Shown here: one piece after another, positions 14,301 through 27,202 of the stretch | Layout: each line of letters begins with the position of its first letter | How positions within the stretch are numbered: the first letter of the stretch is position 1 | Source: Ichthyophonus hoferi | Lineage: Eukaryota; Opisthokonta; Ichthyosporea; Ichthyophonida; Ichthyophonidae | Direction of reading: 5' to 3' | DNA length: 49,903 bases | Assembly: GCA_002751075.1 (NCBI GenBank) | Contig: NAOQ01000249.1 | Location: forward strand, 47,054-96,956 | Notes under the pieces: model-generated | Seen by the model: only the letters and a program-made list of their open reading frames with translations | What the model was told of the DNA's origin: nothing | The model's database searches: none | Made by a program: the position numbers and the translations under genes

Positions 14301-16661
14301 TGGGAGGGTCATGTATGGAAGGCTTAGGCTTATTACTATTATCCCTATTCCAAAACACCTTCAACCTTAGATTATCGGAACAAGTGTGTGTAAGGTAGGT
14401 ATGCTCCAGTATACGTTGGTATTGAGTTTGTATGCATAAGCATTTTCTATCAGTTCCTCTTTATCCTGGCCCAACTGTTACATTTACTGACCTGTTGACC
14501 TACCATACATGTATGCGTGGGTATCCCACAGTGGCCTTAACATTTGAAAATGACTACCTTCCGACGGATGTAGGAAGCTCTATCATCCTACCTGAGCACA
14601 TCCACAGGTTAGAAGAAATTGCTAGGAGACAGACCATTAATGTACAGTCCGACGATGGTAAATATATATATATATATATATTATCTACTATATACTGTAC
14701 TTTATATACCATCTACTCTATACTATCTATTATGTATGTATAAATGTGTGCTTGGTGTCTTCTATGTGTTAATCACGGGAACTGGTCCATTAGGTTATCA
14801 GTAATAACATAGGTCAGTCCACTGTTTCGCTAATAAGTACTATTGAAGACAAGTGCATACATGATAAGAGAATACGTTTACAATTGTATTTAAAGCACCT
14901 TGCCAATCCCCCTAATCTTTCTCCCTTTCCTTTGATTGCCTAATAAATACCACTGTGTATTTCTTGGCGCCAAACCACACGTTTGGTTTGACTATATATA
15001 TATGTGTGTGTGTGTATGCTATGATTGTTGTCTAGCATATCCAACCACGTACAGTCAATACATAAAGCAGCCTGCTAATTAACTTTCTTTTTTCATAATG
15101 AGTAGTCAATGGGTACTGAATAGTCAGCATGCAATTGATTATCAACTATAACTGACACTACTATACCTATATGTACATTGGATTATTGTCTGCAGACTCC
15201 GGCAGTTATTATGGTCAGTATCATGTTTAATACACAAATCATTACATATTGATACATTCTATCACATGCTATTGTGGTAATGCTTATGTATGCATGTATG
15301 CATGTTATTATGTTATTTATTATTTTTTAAGTTATACAGTTCTTGATTTTGGATAACCTGACTCACCCATATGCTGGTTTGGTATTCATAGTGGTGCACA
15401 ATGTATTAGGATTTACAGAATAATATCTATGATCATGTCATTATGATACTAATATGGTTTCCTTTTATGAGAACATACCCTTCCTATAATCATCTTGTGT
15501 TATAATGTATTATGCTATGTTATATTAGGCTAGGTTATTATATACTGTAGTATATTATATTGTATTGCATTGTGTTATTTTATATTCGAGCTTAGTCTTA
15601 TGATCTTTTTTCCTTCCTATACATTGTGTAAATTGGCATACATACACTAACAATTATACGTCCAATAACATGTTCTTGATACTTTTGACGTACCAATCAG
15701 GTGACTGTGTGAGAATCAAATTATTAGTAGTAGTAGGAATTGTGTGAGCTCTGCAGCTTTGCCCTTTCATATTTTTTAACAAAAACATATTTTTGTTTCT
15801 TCACAGATGAACGTCGAGGCAGCATACGACCAAGCACACCAAGTATGTAGACCTTATCCTTTTCAATGAATGTGGTTCATATTTCTTACTTCTTCCTATG
15901 TCTCATTGCACTGGTGTATGACTTCGCCTGACATATATACTATACTATATTATACTGTACTATGATATATATAACTTTGTGTCTTGTTTGTTTGTTCTTC
16001 CTTTCGTTTCTTTTTTTTTTAACTCTAGTTCTTATTCCTTTTTTCTTTTTTCAATCCCTGACTTAATCAAAACTGCATATAAACTTTAGTTATGGTTTAA
16101 ATATATTCTTTCTCGGCATTTATTCCCTCCCTTTCCTCAATTCTATTATTCTACCAGTTTCTTCACTTACCTTGACCTAAGCCGTACGCTTTTTATATTA
16201 CTTTGCATAATGTATACGATTCTAATTTTTGTAGTGTTAAATATAATTCAAATCCGGATAAATATACATATTTTACCAAGAATTATGTTGCTATGCTTGA
16301 TGCCCATTTATGACTGGAGATATGATAGTGTAGGGATATTATATAATGAGAAAAAGAGAATACATTACTATACGCTTCCTCACACATACCTACAATCATT
16401 TAGCCCAATTCTCTGTAGAGGCTGCGGAAGCAAAAAGTGCATTGGAATCCAAATCGGAAGCCAACCCGGAAGCCCACCCGGAAGCCAACCCGGAATCCAA
16501 ACCAGAAACTCCAATGATTCATAAAGAGGCCACTGCTCCTCATGGTACGCTTTCGTTTAACCTTGTTTTTTTCACTGGCTATGTTTTTTAACTTTCATTT
16601 GTGTCTGTTTATTGACTTTTCCCCTTATTCTTATGTCTACATTTCTTTGCGTATATCCGTC

Positions 16662-16701
<40 letters not shown>

Positions 16702-18061
16702 TATGCAAGTAATCCTAAAACTGTAAGGGACTCTTCTTGAAATATGATCATATTTCTATGTTTCTTACTTGATGTATTCTCTGTCTCCCCCTGTCTTTAT
16801 CCATATTATATATAGTACATACTATTGTCATGTTTCTGAATGTGATTCTTCTATATCCCGGCTTAGAACCGGTTTTGTAAAGGAACATAAGTCATATTAA
16901 CCATAGAACCACTGCGCCCTATATAGACACAGGCACATGTACAATTATACCTATATCTATGTTTATACCGTAGTTACACGTGTTCGGAGAGGTTGTTATG
17001 CAGTGTAATGGCCTATCTTTACACACTACTACTTTAATACCCCCTAAAGTTGTAGCCTTATAGGTGTATATATGGGTTAAAAGAAAAAGACAATGGTGGG
17101 AACCAACCTTTTATATCTTTGTAATTGTATTATTGTATGGGTCCTGTGTCGTTCAGTTTCACATGCTTTTACTTTTGTAATGATGTATGTACCCTTAAAT
17201 ATATACTAGTATGCTCTGTATTCATGGGCTATGTTTACAGTTGGTGTTTTTTCTAATTGCCATATTCAAAATTCGTTATGAATAACCCGATATAATGATT
17301 ATAGACGTATATATATGTATATATATAAGATGTAAGACCCCATAGTAACCATTCCTAATATAATAAATACAGTGTCTCCAGAAACGCCAAAAACTGAGGC
17401 AGTTGCTGCAACAATTCCAGAACCAACAAAAACTAATGCACCTAGTGCTCCTCATGAAGTACAAAGTAAGTACCAGTTTTATTACTTAGAATTGGGTGTT
17501 TGTTGTCTAGAAATATATATATGGATAAATAAATAGATGTATAGATATAAAGATATTTATGAATTATATAGTGTATTTATTTATAGTTGATACTAATTAT
17601 ATAGTATTTATTATTTTATTGTTTTATTTACTGGTTTTTAACTTTTTAATTTAATCTGTCTTGATTATTTTAGAGCACTATATAAAGTACCCAATATCGT
17701 GGTAAAATTTTATTTTAAAAACTTAGATGCATATTATTTCTTAAATATAGAATATAATTGTTTGTTCTATCTCCTGTCTCTTTGCTTCTTTTTTTTAATC
17801 CTTTCTTTGCTATACTTTCCCACTCACAACACTTACATATCAATCATACCTCTATTATCCTGCCTGCTATCATTTAGTTTCCAATTACTCTACGAAAACT
17901 ACATCGATGGTCTTTTGTGTAGAGTCACTCTATTTATCGTTATAGCTATTTTTCAATTTACCTCATACTGATCTTTTTTTTTTTATACAGTGCCAATACT
18001 GGTGGAACCAACACATTTATTTAAACCTTACGATATCAATGCAGACAGCGATGATGATTAA
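2383..18061 (+). CDS. CARMIL: CARMIL-type (LRRC16-like) actin-capping regulator, 27 exons, 931 aa
   Basis: Exons: 2383-2623, 2994-3112, 3294-3395, 3793-3930, 4224-4306, 4938-4963, 5600-5895, 6750-6869, 7194-7321, 7882-7942, 8320-8438, 8923-8995, 9429-9551, 9888-9992, 10453-10534, 11212-11317, 11588-11680, 12031-12062, 12626-12695, 13103-13235, 13516-13591, 14532-14657, 15196-15213, 15807-15842, 16419-16544, 17373-17465, 17991-18061. Lengths sum to 2796 nt with compatible phases throughout and a TAA end. CARMIL proteins bind capping protein, Arp2/3 and myosin I at the cell cortex. Evidence for the family is the PH-like start, the PCAGF...YRAWCDLV segment resembling human PCGGFSQMYACVCDWL, the leucine-rich repeats, and a following helical segment. 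The acidic end is DINADSDDD. Human CARMILs are about 1370 aa, so the tail is short here. The two smallest exons (18 and 26 nt) are the least certain. Confidence 0.87.
2994..4306 (+). other. CARMIL PH-like domain exons (residues ~85-227)
   Basis: Exons 2 to 5 encode a segment with RIMAIGQFRIFQVKR, then NIHLFDIKRIHSH and a stretch with ELRSEDVAGII. This alternation of short strands followed by a helix with the SEDV element fits the pleckstrin-homology-like domain at the start of CARMIL proteins, which binds membrane phospholipid. The 80-residue exon 1 before it is Ser/Pro/Ala-rich, starts MFGFRKNKRRS and looks disordered. Spliced boundaries are phase 1, 0, 0, 0 and 2. Confidence 0.65.
5600..12695 (+). 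other. CARMIL leucine-rich repeat domain exons (residues ~237-705)
   Basis: Exons 7 to 19 encode a run of RNI-type leucine-rich repeats. Clear repeat cores are VLDLSHNK (exon 8), LNLAKCRLS (exon 9), YVDLSMNRMG (exon 10), GLDVRGCKL (exon 12), KLDLTGCHF (exon 14), VLILDGCF (exon 15), KLDISRN (exon 17) and HLDCEDNNF (exon 19). Most exons hold one repeat, the usual pattern when a repeat array grew by exon duplication. Exon 7 is the longest (296 nt) and includes the conserved segment between the PH domain and the repeats. Confidence 0.8.
13103..18061 (+). other. CARMIL helical segment and low-complexity tail
   Basis: Exons 20-21 (WCLETYNTTLLTVSYPWKD, then KIDRLLRRNQ) match the segment after the repeats in CARMIL, where an NTTL...P(F/W)P motif precedes an amphipathic helix. 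Exon 22 adds a predicted helix with HIHRLEEIARRQ. The remaining 114 residues are disordered, with a short imperfect EANPEAHP repeat in exon 25, Pro/Thr/Ala-rich exon 26 and an acidic C-terminus. I looked for the capping-protein-interaction consensus (LxHxTxxRPKxxxRRxP) and do not see it; the nearest string, DERRGSIRPSTP, does not fit. Confidence 0.6.
16665..16695. repeat. (AT)n microsatellite in CARMIL intron 25
   Basis: About 15 uninterrupted AT units lie in the intron between the EANP-repeat exon and the next exon. Confidence 0.9.
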
Positions 18062-18207
18062 GTAAGATGCCTATGGTGATTACATTGTATAGACTGCCAC
18101 AGTAACATCTTAAGCAGGATATTCTGTACTCTCGATTGTAATATTTCACTTTGATTTTCAGAACATTTATGACAAATTTCAAAATGATATATATATATAT
18201 GATAATG

Positions 18208-18213
18208 AATAAA
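18208..18213 (+). terminator. Candidate CARMIL polyadenylation signal
   Basis: A canonical AATAAA lies 147 bases after the CARMIL stop codon and before the solo LTR. It is the first such hexamer downstream. In AT-rich DNA the hexamer can occur by chance. Confidence 0.4.
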
Positions 18214-18330
18214 TGGTTGCGTAAATATTGTATAAATGTAGCCCGCAGACCTTCTTTGACTTTCAAGCAAAAGACTGAAAGGGCATATCCTATAGTATGT
18301 ATGTATGTTACGAAAGGTATCAGTGTATTT

Positions 18331-18596
18331 TGTTAATTTCAGCCTGTGTGGGAATTATTTCACCCATGCTCAGGGTAGCAGCCGACTATTGCAAGCAGAG
18401 AATTCAGTATAAAAGCTATAGCCTTTATTCAGTATCACTACAGAATCAAGAGTTCCTAATATCTCAGACAACCTTTTTACTCTTTCTAAATAGAGCATGT
18501 TATATATAGAATACTTAGAACCCGGCATTAATTAATAAGATAATTATAACTATAGTTACTTGGCCTATGTTGTATATATATCTACTATATTTGGCA
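18331..18596 (+). mobile_element. Solo LTR (copy A of a four-copy LTR-like family)
   Basis: A 266-base repeat runs from TGTTAATTTC to a GGCA end, so it has the TG...CA termini of long terminal repeats. It is flanked on both sides by the same five bases, TATTT (18326-18330 and 18597-18601), a target-site duplication expected for LTR element insertion. It contains a TATAAAA box at 18408-18414. No internal retroelement sequence is attached, so it reads as a solo LTR left by recombination between two LTRs. Related copies are at 33564-33951, 38472-38728 and about 45565-45868, all in the same orientation. The intact duplication suggests a younger insertion than the other copies. Confidence 0.75.
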
Positions 18597-18601
18597 TATT
18601 T

Positions 18602-19260
18602 AGCTTATGTTTTTTTCTTGGCCTGGAGTATTACAGAATAGAGTCAAAGTGATAATGATCTAGAGTGAGTATTTACAAAAAATACGAGAAGTGTTTGCCT
18701 TTGCACTGGGTTTGCTGATGTATAATATGGCTTTTATTATAATTTGAACATAGTGATGTTTATATCTATTACTATAATAGAATTTTTCCGTTAATCTAAA
18801 GCCTAAACAAGCACATATATGTTTATCATATCCTTATAGATAGATATAGATAGCTGGTATACCACAGTGTTTATAAAATTATGCTTTAGGTAGATAAATT
18901 TTGGATAATTATCTACATATTGTAAACCAGCCAACAATAATTAGCGTTAGATAAGATAAACTCGGATTATAATTTTAGGTATATCCAACATAATCTAGCT
19001 ATGATAGATGTGAACTGAAAAATACTCTGTCTATTATCCTAGTTTGTTACATGCATTTTATAGATATTGTGTTCTTTGTTTTAGTATTATATATTGTCAT
19101 TGTGATAATAAGGTTGAATTTCATTATTAATAATGTGTTATACTATTAGAAAAAGAATTCCTACATGGTTGGTTGATTCCCATATTGTAGAATGTTGATT
19201 GGATCTTTGTATAATTAGAAACTTGCTCCCGAAACATGTGTTATAATAATAGATAGTACA
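18602..19260. other. Gene-free AT-rich stretch
   Basis: This stretch contains no exon with family similarity, no long open frame and no clear repeat match that I could find within the window. Confidence 0.5.
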
Positions 19261-19560
19261 CTTAGGTTGTAGCAATTTTAAAATCAATTATAATTCTTCA
19301 CGCGATCAGCCTAACCAAATAAGAAAGGTAGTAATTAGCCGAGTTGGTTTATTTTGTACTATATATATTATTAGTGTATCCATTGGTTAAATGCTATTTA
19401 GAAATAAATACGTATATACATAATAGCTAAAATTATATATTATTACTGTGTATATCAGGTATTATGTAGTTATTTATATAATATTATTGTCATAATTTTA
19501 CTACCAGCTACATATATTCCATAATCAAAATCCTAAGAATGGCTGGCTCCATTAGCAATA
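19261..19560 (+). repeat. Dispersed direct repeat, copy 1 (pairs with 22318-22600)
   Basis: The sequence starting AAATCAATTATAATTCTTCA and including AGAAAGGTAGTAATTAGCC and TTATTTTGTACTATATATA recurs in the same orientation about 3 kb downstream, with many matches over roughly 290 bases and small indels. Both copies end near a shared AAGAATNNATGGCT-like stretch. I see no convincing terminal inverted repeats or coding capacity, so the element class is unknown. Confidence 0.7.
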
Positions 19561-20204
19561 ATAAATATATTTATGTAATATAATAAACAATAAAATGAAT
19601 TACAAACAGTTTTTTTGTGTTCCAACACAACAATGTTATGTATGGAATGGTATGTCATTTATTTGTGTATTATTTGGTTCAAATGGTTATATATTAATAT
19701 ACATGTGTGGCATTGTATGAAGTGGATGACCCGTCCCAATTACTATACACAAATTACATCTGTACTTTGGAATTGATAATTGCGACTCGGCTATATACAG
19801 TAGCGTAGCCTCTTCCTTTGTATATGTTCTTGTATATTACAATGCATATTAATACATGCTAGTTGTTACGAGTTTAAAAAATAGCGTGGAAACCCTATCT
19901 CCCAACACATTTAAAAAACTTTTAACTGTATTGCTAAACTTGCATCTCTGGCAAATTTTGATGGTTTTTGTCAAAGTATGACTTTGTCATTCATAGGTCT
20001 ATATGCATGTGCTTCACTATGAAACATATATTGAATGAGTCAATTAAGTCTATATAATACGATGCTGTATTAATTAAATAACTGCATATATTTACCATAA
20101 TAAGTAAGGTATTGCAAACAAACGCTTCATTCTCTACTATCCATTCACTAATATGTTCGCCATCATACGCTATACTTTGAATCCACTTCGATTATTAACT
20201 CCTA

Positions 20205-20350
20205 CCTGGAAAATTAGTGCTAGCGGTTATCTCCTACTTTTTCTGCTAGGCCACCACTAAAATAATATTTTGATGTTGTATTGTGGTAGGGGTATAATAG
20301 AATAACCTTGTAGCGAGGTATATATATTGTTCCTGCAAATAGATGAAAAG
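20205..20350 (+). repeat. Second dispersed repeat, copy 1 (pairs with ~31335-31465)
   Basis: A core reading CTCCTAYTTTTTCTGYTAGG followed by CCACTAAAATRRTATTTT is shared with a stretch upstream of RPS26, in the same orientation, with weaker similarity on both sides. The two copies are about 11 kb apart. No terminal repeats were recognised. This may be a small non-autonomous transposon. Confidence 0.55.
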
Positions 20351-20470
20351 AAAAAGGAGATGAGTTGCATCACATCATACCACTCTCACAATCATTATGG
20401 AATGAAATTTATTGCTTTAATATACGATGGCAGGACTCAAGTTCAATCCATTACAGAAGATAAATGTTAC

Positions 20471-20765
20471 CGGTAGATGTGCAATAAGCTTGAAATATGA
20501 ACTCTTTTATTATAAACAAAATTTATTAATATTTTGTATTACACAATACCTACACCTACACGGTAAATGTGCAATAAACTTGAAATATGAATCCTTTTAT
20601 TATAAACAAAACTTCTTATTATTTTATAATGTATTACACAATACACAATACTTACACCTACACGGTAGATGTGCAATAAATTGAAATATGAGTTCTTTTA
20701 TTATAAACAAAATTTATTATTGTTGTGCATTGTATTACACAATACCTATACCTACACGGTAGATG
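20471..20765 (+). repeat. Tandem repeat, three full units of 90-102 bp plus a partial fourth
   Basis: Units begin at 20471, 20561, 20663 and 20757 with CGGTAGATGTGCAATAA or a close variant. Each continues through TTGAAATATGA, TTTTATTATAAACAAAA, ATTACACAATAC and CCTACA. Spacing is 90, 102 and 94 bases. The array sits just before an assembly gap, which suggests that it continues or is collapsed there. It lies 3' of the minus-strand gene at 21091-22298. Confidence 0.9.
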
Positions 20766-20876
20766 TGTACAAAGATTTACACTCTAGCTACCTCTACTTG
20801 TATCTGCTATGCCTAACAATAACTATACCTATGCACCTATGTTAGTACTAACACTAATACCAATATAACATAACCA

Positions 20877-21042
20877 NNNNNNNNNNNNNNNNNNNNNNNN
20901 NNNNNNNNNNNNNNNNNNNNNNNNNNNNNNNNNNNNNNNNNNNNNNNNNNNNNNNNNNNNNNNNNNNNNNNNNNNNNNNNNNNNNNNNNNNNNNNNNNNN
21001 NNNNNNNNNNNNNNNNNNNNNNNNNNNNNNNNNNNNNNNNNN
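20877..21042. other. Assembly gap (166 N)
   Basis: Undetermined bases. The gap lies between a tandem repeat and the 3' end of the unrecognised minus-strand gene, so part of that gene could be hidden here. Confidence 1.
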
Positions 21043-21090
21043 CTACGTACTGATTTATGGTTGGGGCCAACACAGGCTCGCTTCCAGTCC

Positions 21091-22298
21091 TTACTGTTTC
21101 TCTTTAGACATCTCGTCAAATTGTTTCTTTGCGCTACGTACATCATGCAGCACCGCTGTCGTTATCCTCACCAAAAATAGAATATTCCACCCAATGGTTA
21201 CCACCTCAAGCAACTCAATGAATAGATTGGGTTGCTCAACCTCGTCGGTCACCATCCAGGACCAGGCGTTCTGTATGTGTAGGGAGGTAGTGTTAAATTA
21301 TCCTATATAGAAACATGTACATGCGCAAGAGTAAACAACCACCAAGCCCACCCACAAAAAACTTACCACAGCCAGCAGTCTCCCAATGATGGGCAAGGAT
21401 TTGAGACACTCCACAGCCGTCTTAACAAGATCTCTACCTATATTAATATAGGAGAGAGGGCCGCAGTTCGTACTCTTACAGAGACACTCCGCAGCCGTCT
21501 TGTACAAGCTTCTCACTATATAAGAAATATAGGAGAGGGGGCCGTAGTTCGTGCTCTTGTTTTCCTGCCACATCATTGGAAGGAACCTGTCTGTAAAGAA
21601 CAGATCTTGGAGGGTCTCCCACAAGGATAGAATAGTATCCTTCATCTATAGGAATAGATGTAGTAGGGTTAGTACATGGTTGAAGGCATACTTACATAAC
21701 TTCAAGATGATATAGATGGACAGATAGTACAATTGATAAACACACGTAGAGACATCTATATATATACACTTACCAGATAGTATATTTTGGGCAAGAGGAC
21801 GTTTACCATGTAAACTGTCCCTTTACCCGTGACGTCCTTGATGACTTCGACATAGTACCGATACTACAAAAACATAATGGGAGTTAGTCTTGGTTAGCAA
21901 AAACAACTATATTCAATGATCAAAACACAGCAAATACGAGTACAGAGACCTAACTAAAGCATGCATAATACTACACATACACACATATATATACCACGCT
22001 GTACAGAGTGCGCAACCCTTCCACCACCATGGACTGGAGCTAGAAAGGGGAAAGTGTCAGCCACTAATTATGTGCATACATACACATGCGATTAATAACA
22101 AAACATACTTTTTCTAACCAATGACTAACTCATTATATTTTTGTAGTATCGCTATCAATCATAAAACACACATACACGATCAATAACAAAACATGCACAT
22201 CTACATGCCTTTATCATCATTTCGTAGGCCCCATCCTTCATTGTTGGCAATGCAAGGAGGTTGTTGGTTATCTTTGTGCATAGATCAATCACATTAAG
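21091..22298 (-). CDS. Unrecognised protein, five exons, 5' end missing
   Basis: Minus-strand exons 22209-22298, 21995-22039, 21774-21863, 21367-21645 and 21091-21270 are all phase 0 and encode 30, 15, 30, 93 and 59 residues. No family is recognised. The product begins LNVIDLCTKITNNLLALP without a Met and has a possible membrane segment near its end (FIELLEVVTIGWNIL). It ends SAKKQFDEMSKEKQ before TAA. The fourth exon contains an internal 81/75-nt duplication (KSTNYGPLSY / KSTNCGPLSY). The first intron would need a GC donor (AAG|GCATGT). The terminal CA|GTAAGG could alternatively be a donor leading into the gap at 20877-21042. Immediately upstream (from 22318) lies a dispersed repeat and no ATG-bearing exon was found, so this may be a truncated gene. 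Confidence 0.6.
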
Positions 22299-22317
22299 CT
22301 ATTCATTATATATACTC

Positions 22318-22600
22318 GGTAATTATAAAATCAATTATAATTCTTCATACAACCAGCCTAACCGAATTAGAAAGGTAGTAATTAGCCAAGTTAGTTTATT
22401 TTGTACTATATATAATAAGCACATTATTACCGTATCCATTAGTTAAATGCAATTTAGAAATATATTGCATAATAACTAGAATTATTAAGTGTATGTCAAA
22501 TGTTGTATAATTAGTATTATTATGTCATAACTTATACTACTATATAATTATAATCGAACTAATGGCCAAAGAATTCATGGCTTTTTAGCAGCTAATCCAC
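22318..22600 (+). repeat. Dispersed direct repeat, copy 2 (pairs with 19261-19560)
   Basis: The copy starts only about 20 bases upstream of the first visible exon of the unrecognised gene and occupies the place where its 5' exons would be expected. It matches copy 1 in the same orientation with scattered substitutions and indels. Confidence 0.7.
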
Positions 22601-23025
22601 TCTCGATCTTAAGGAAACTTAAACTATCAGCTCAGTGAACTTGCTTGGTAACTATATTTATGATGGGTTCTTGCAATATAATATTACGTATCATACTATA
22701 CCAAACCGCATGATATGATATGATATATTAGGTGGCTAAAATGCTCCGTATTAAAAAATAGAGTTGGCTCGATTCGACCTGGAAGCTTGTCTCTGGCCCG
22801 TATATCCCATACACACAAACTAGAACAATGTGGCTATTGCTGTCTCTCCATAACAGGCATGTAGATAAAGTAAGGCCGGCTAATGATTTGAGGGCTAGAT
22901 ATGCTATCGCCTGATTATTAATTAAAAATCACTGTGTGATACATTTATGTGAAAACACTGTATAGGACACCGAGACAAAATTGCGATAGCCTAGCAGTAA
23001 GTACCCAGATCGTGAAGAAGGCTGG
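22601..23025. other. Intergenic stretch without recognised gene
   Basis: I checked both strands for a first exon of the unrecognised gene and found none with an open frame and a matching donor. Nothing else is recognised. Confidence 0.45.
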
Positions 23026-23143
23026 AATAATAATAATAACACTAACACTGACACTGACACTAATAATAACAGTAATAATAATAAGAATAGGAATAGTAAT
23101 AAATATAATAAATATAATAATAATAATAATAATAATAGCAATA
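23026..23143. repeat. AAT/AAC trinucleotide-rich microsatellite
   Basis: An interrupted array of AAT units with short ACTAAC/ACTGAC hexamer stretches covers about 118 bases. It is open in several frames only because the repeat lacks stop codons. Confidence 0.9.
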
Positions 23144-23167
23144 AAACCAAACAGTAACAAGCAGGCC

Positions 23168-23184
23168 CCTAGTGTGACACTAGG
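23168..23184. other. Perfect inverted repeat 3' of ARF
   Basis: CCTAGTGT and ACACTAGG are exact reverse complements separated by a single G. It lies about 30 bases beyond the ARF polyadenylation signal. It could be a protein-binding palindrome or part of 3'-end formation. Function unknown. Confidence 0.5.
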
Positions 23185-23212
23185 AATACAAAGGAACACT
23201 ATAGATTGCACA

Positions 23213-23218
23213 TTTATT
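23213..23218 (-). terminator. ARF polyadenylation signal
   Basis: AATAAA on the minus strand 34 bases after the ARF stop codon. Position and sequence are canonical. Confidence 0.6.
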
Positions 23219-23252
23219 GCAGTGTAATGCTATCAAGGTACAATATAATAAA

Positions 23253-27202
<3,950 letters not shown>

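Noticed and set aside
22929-23227. Overlapping frames of Leu/Ile/Val-rich sequence
   Set aside because: They come from the AAT/AAC trinucleotide array, which lacks stop codons in several frames.
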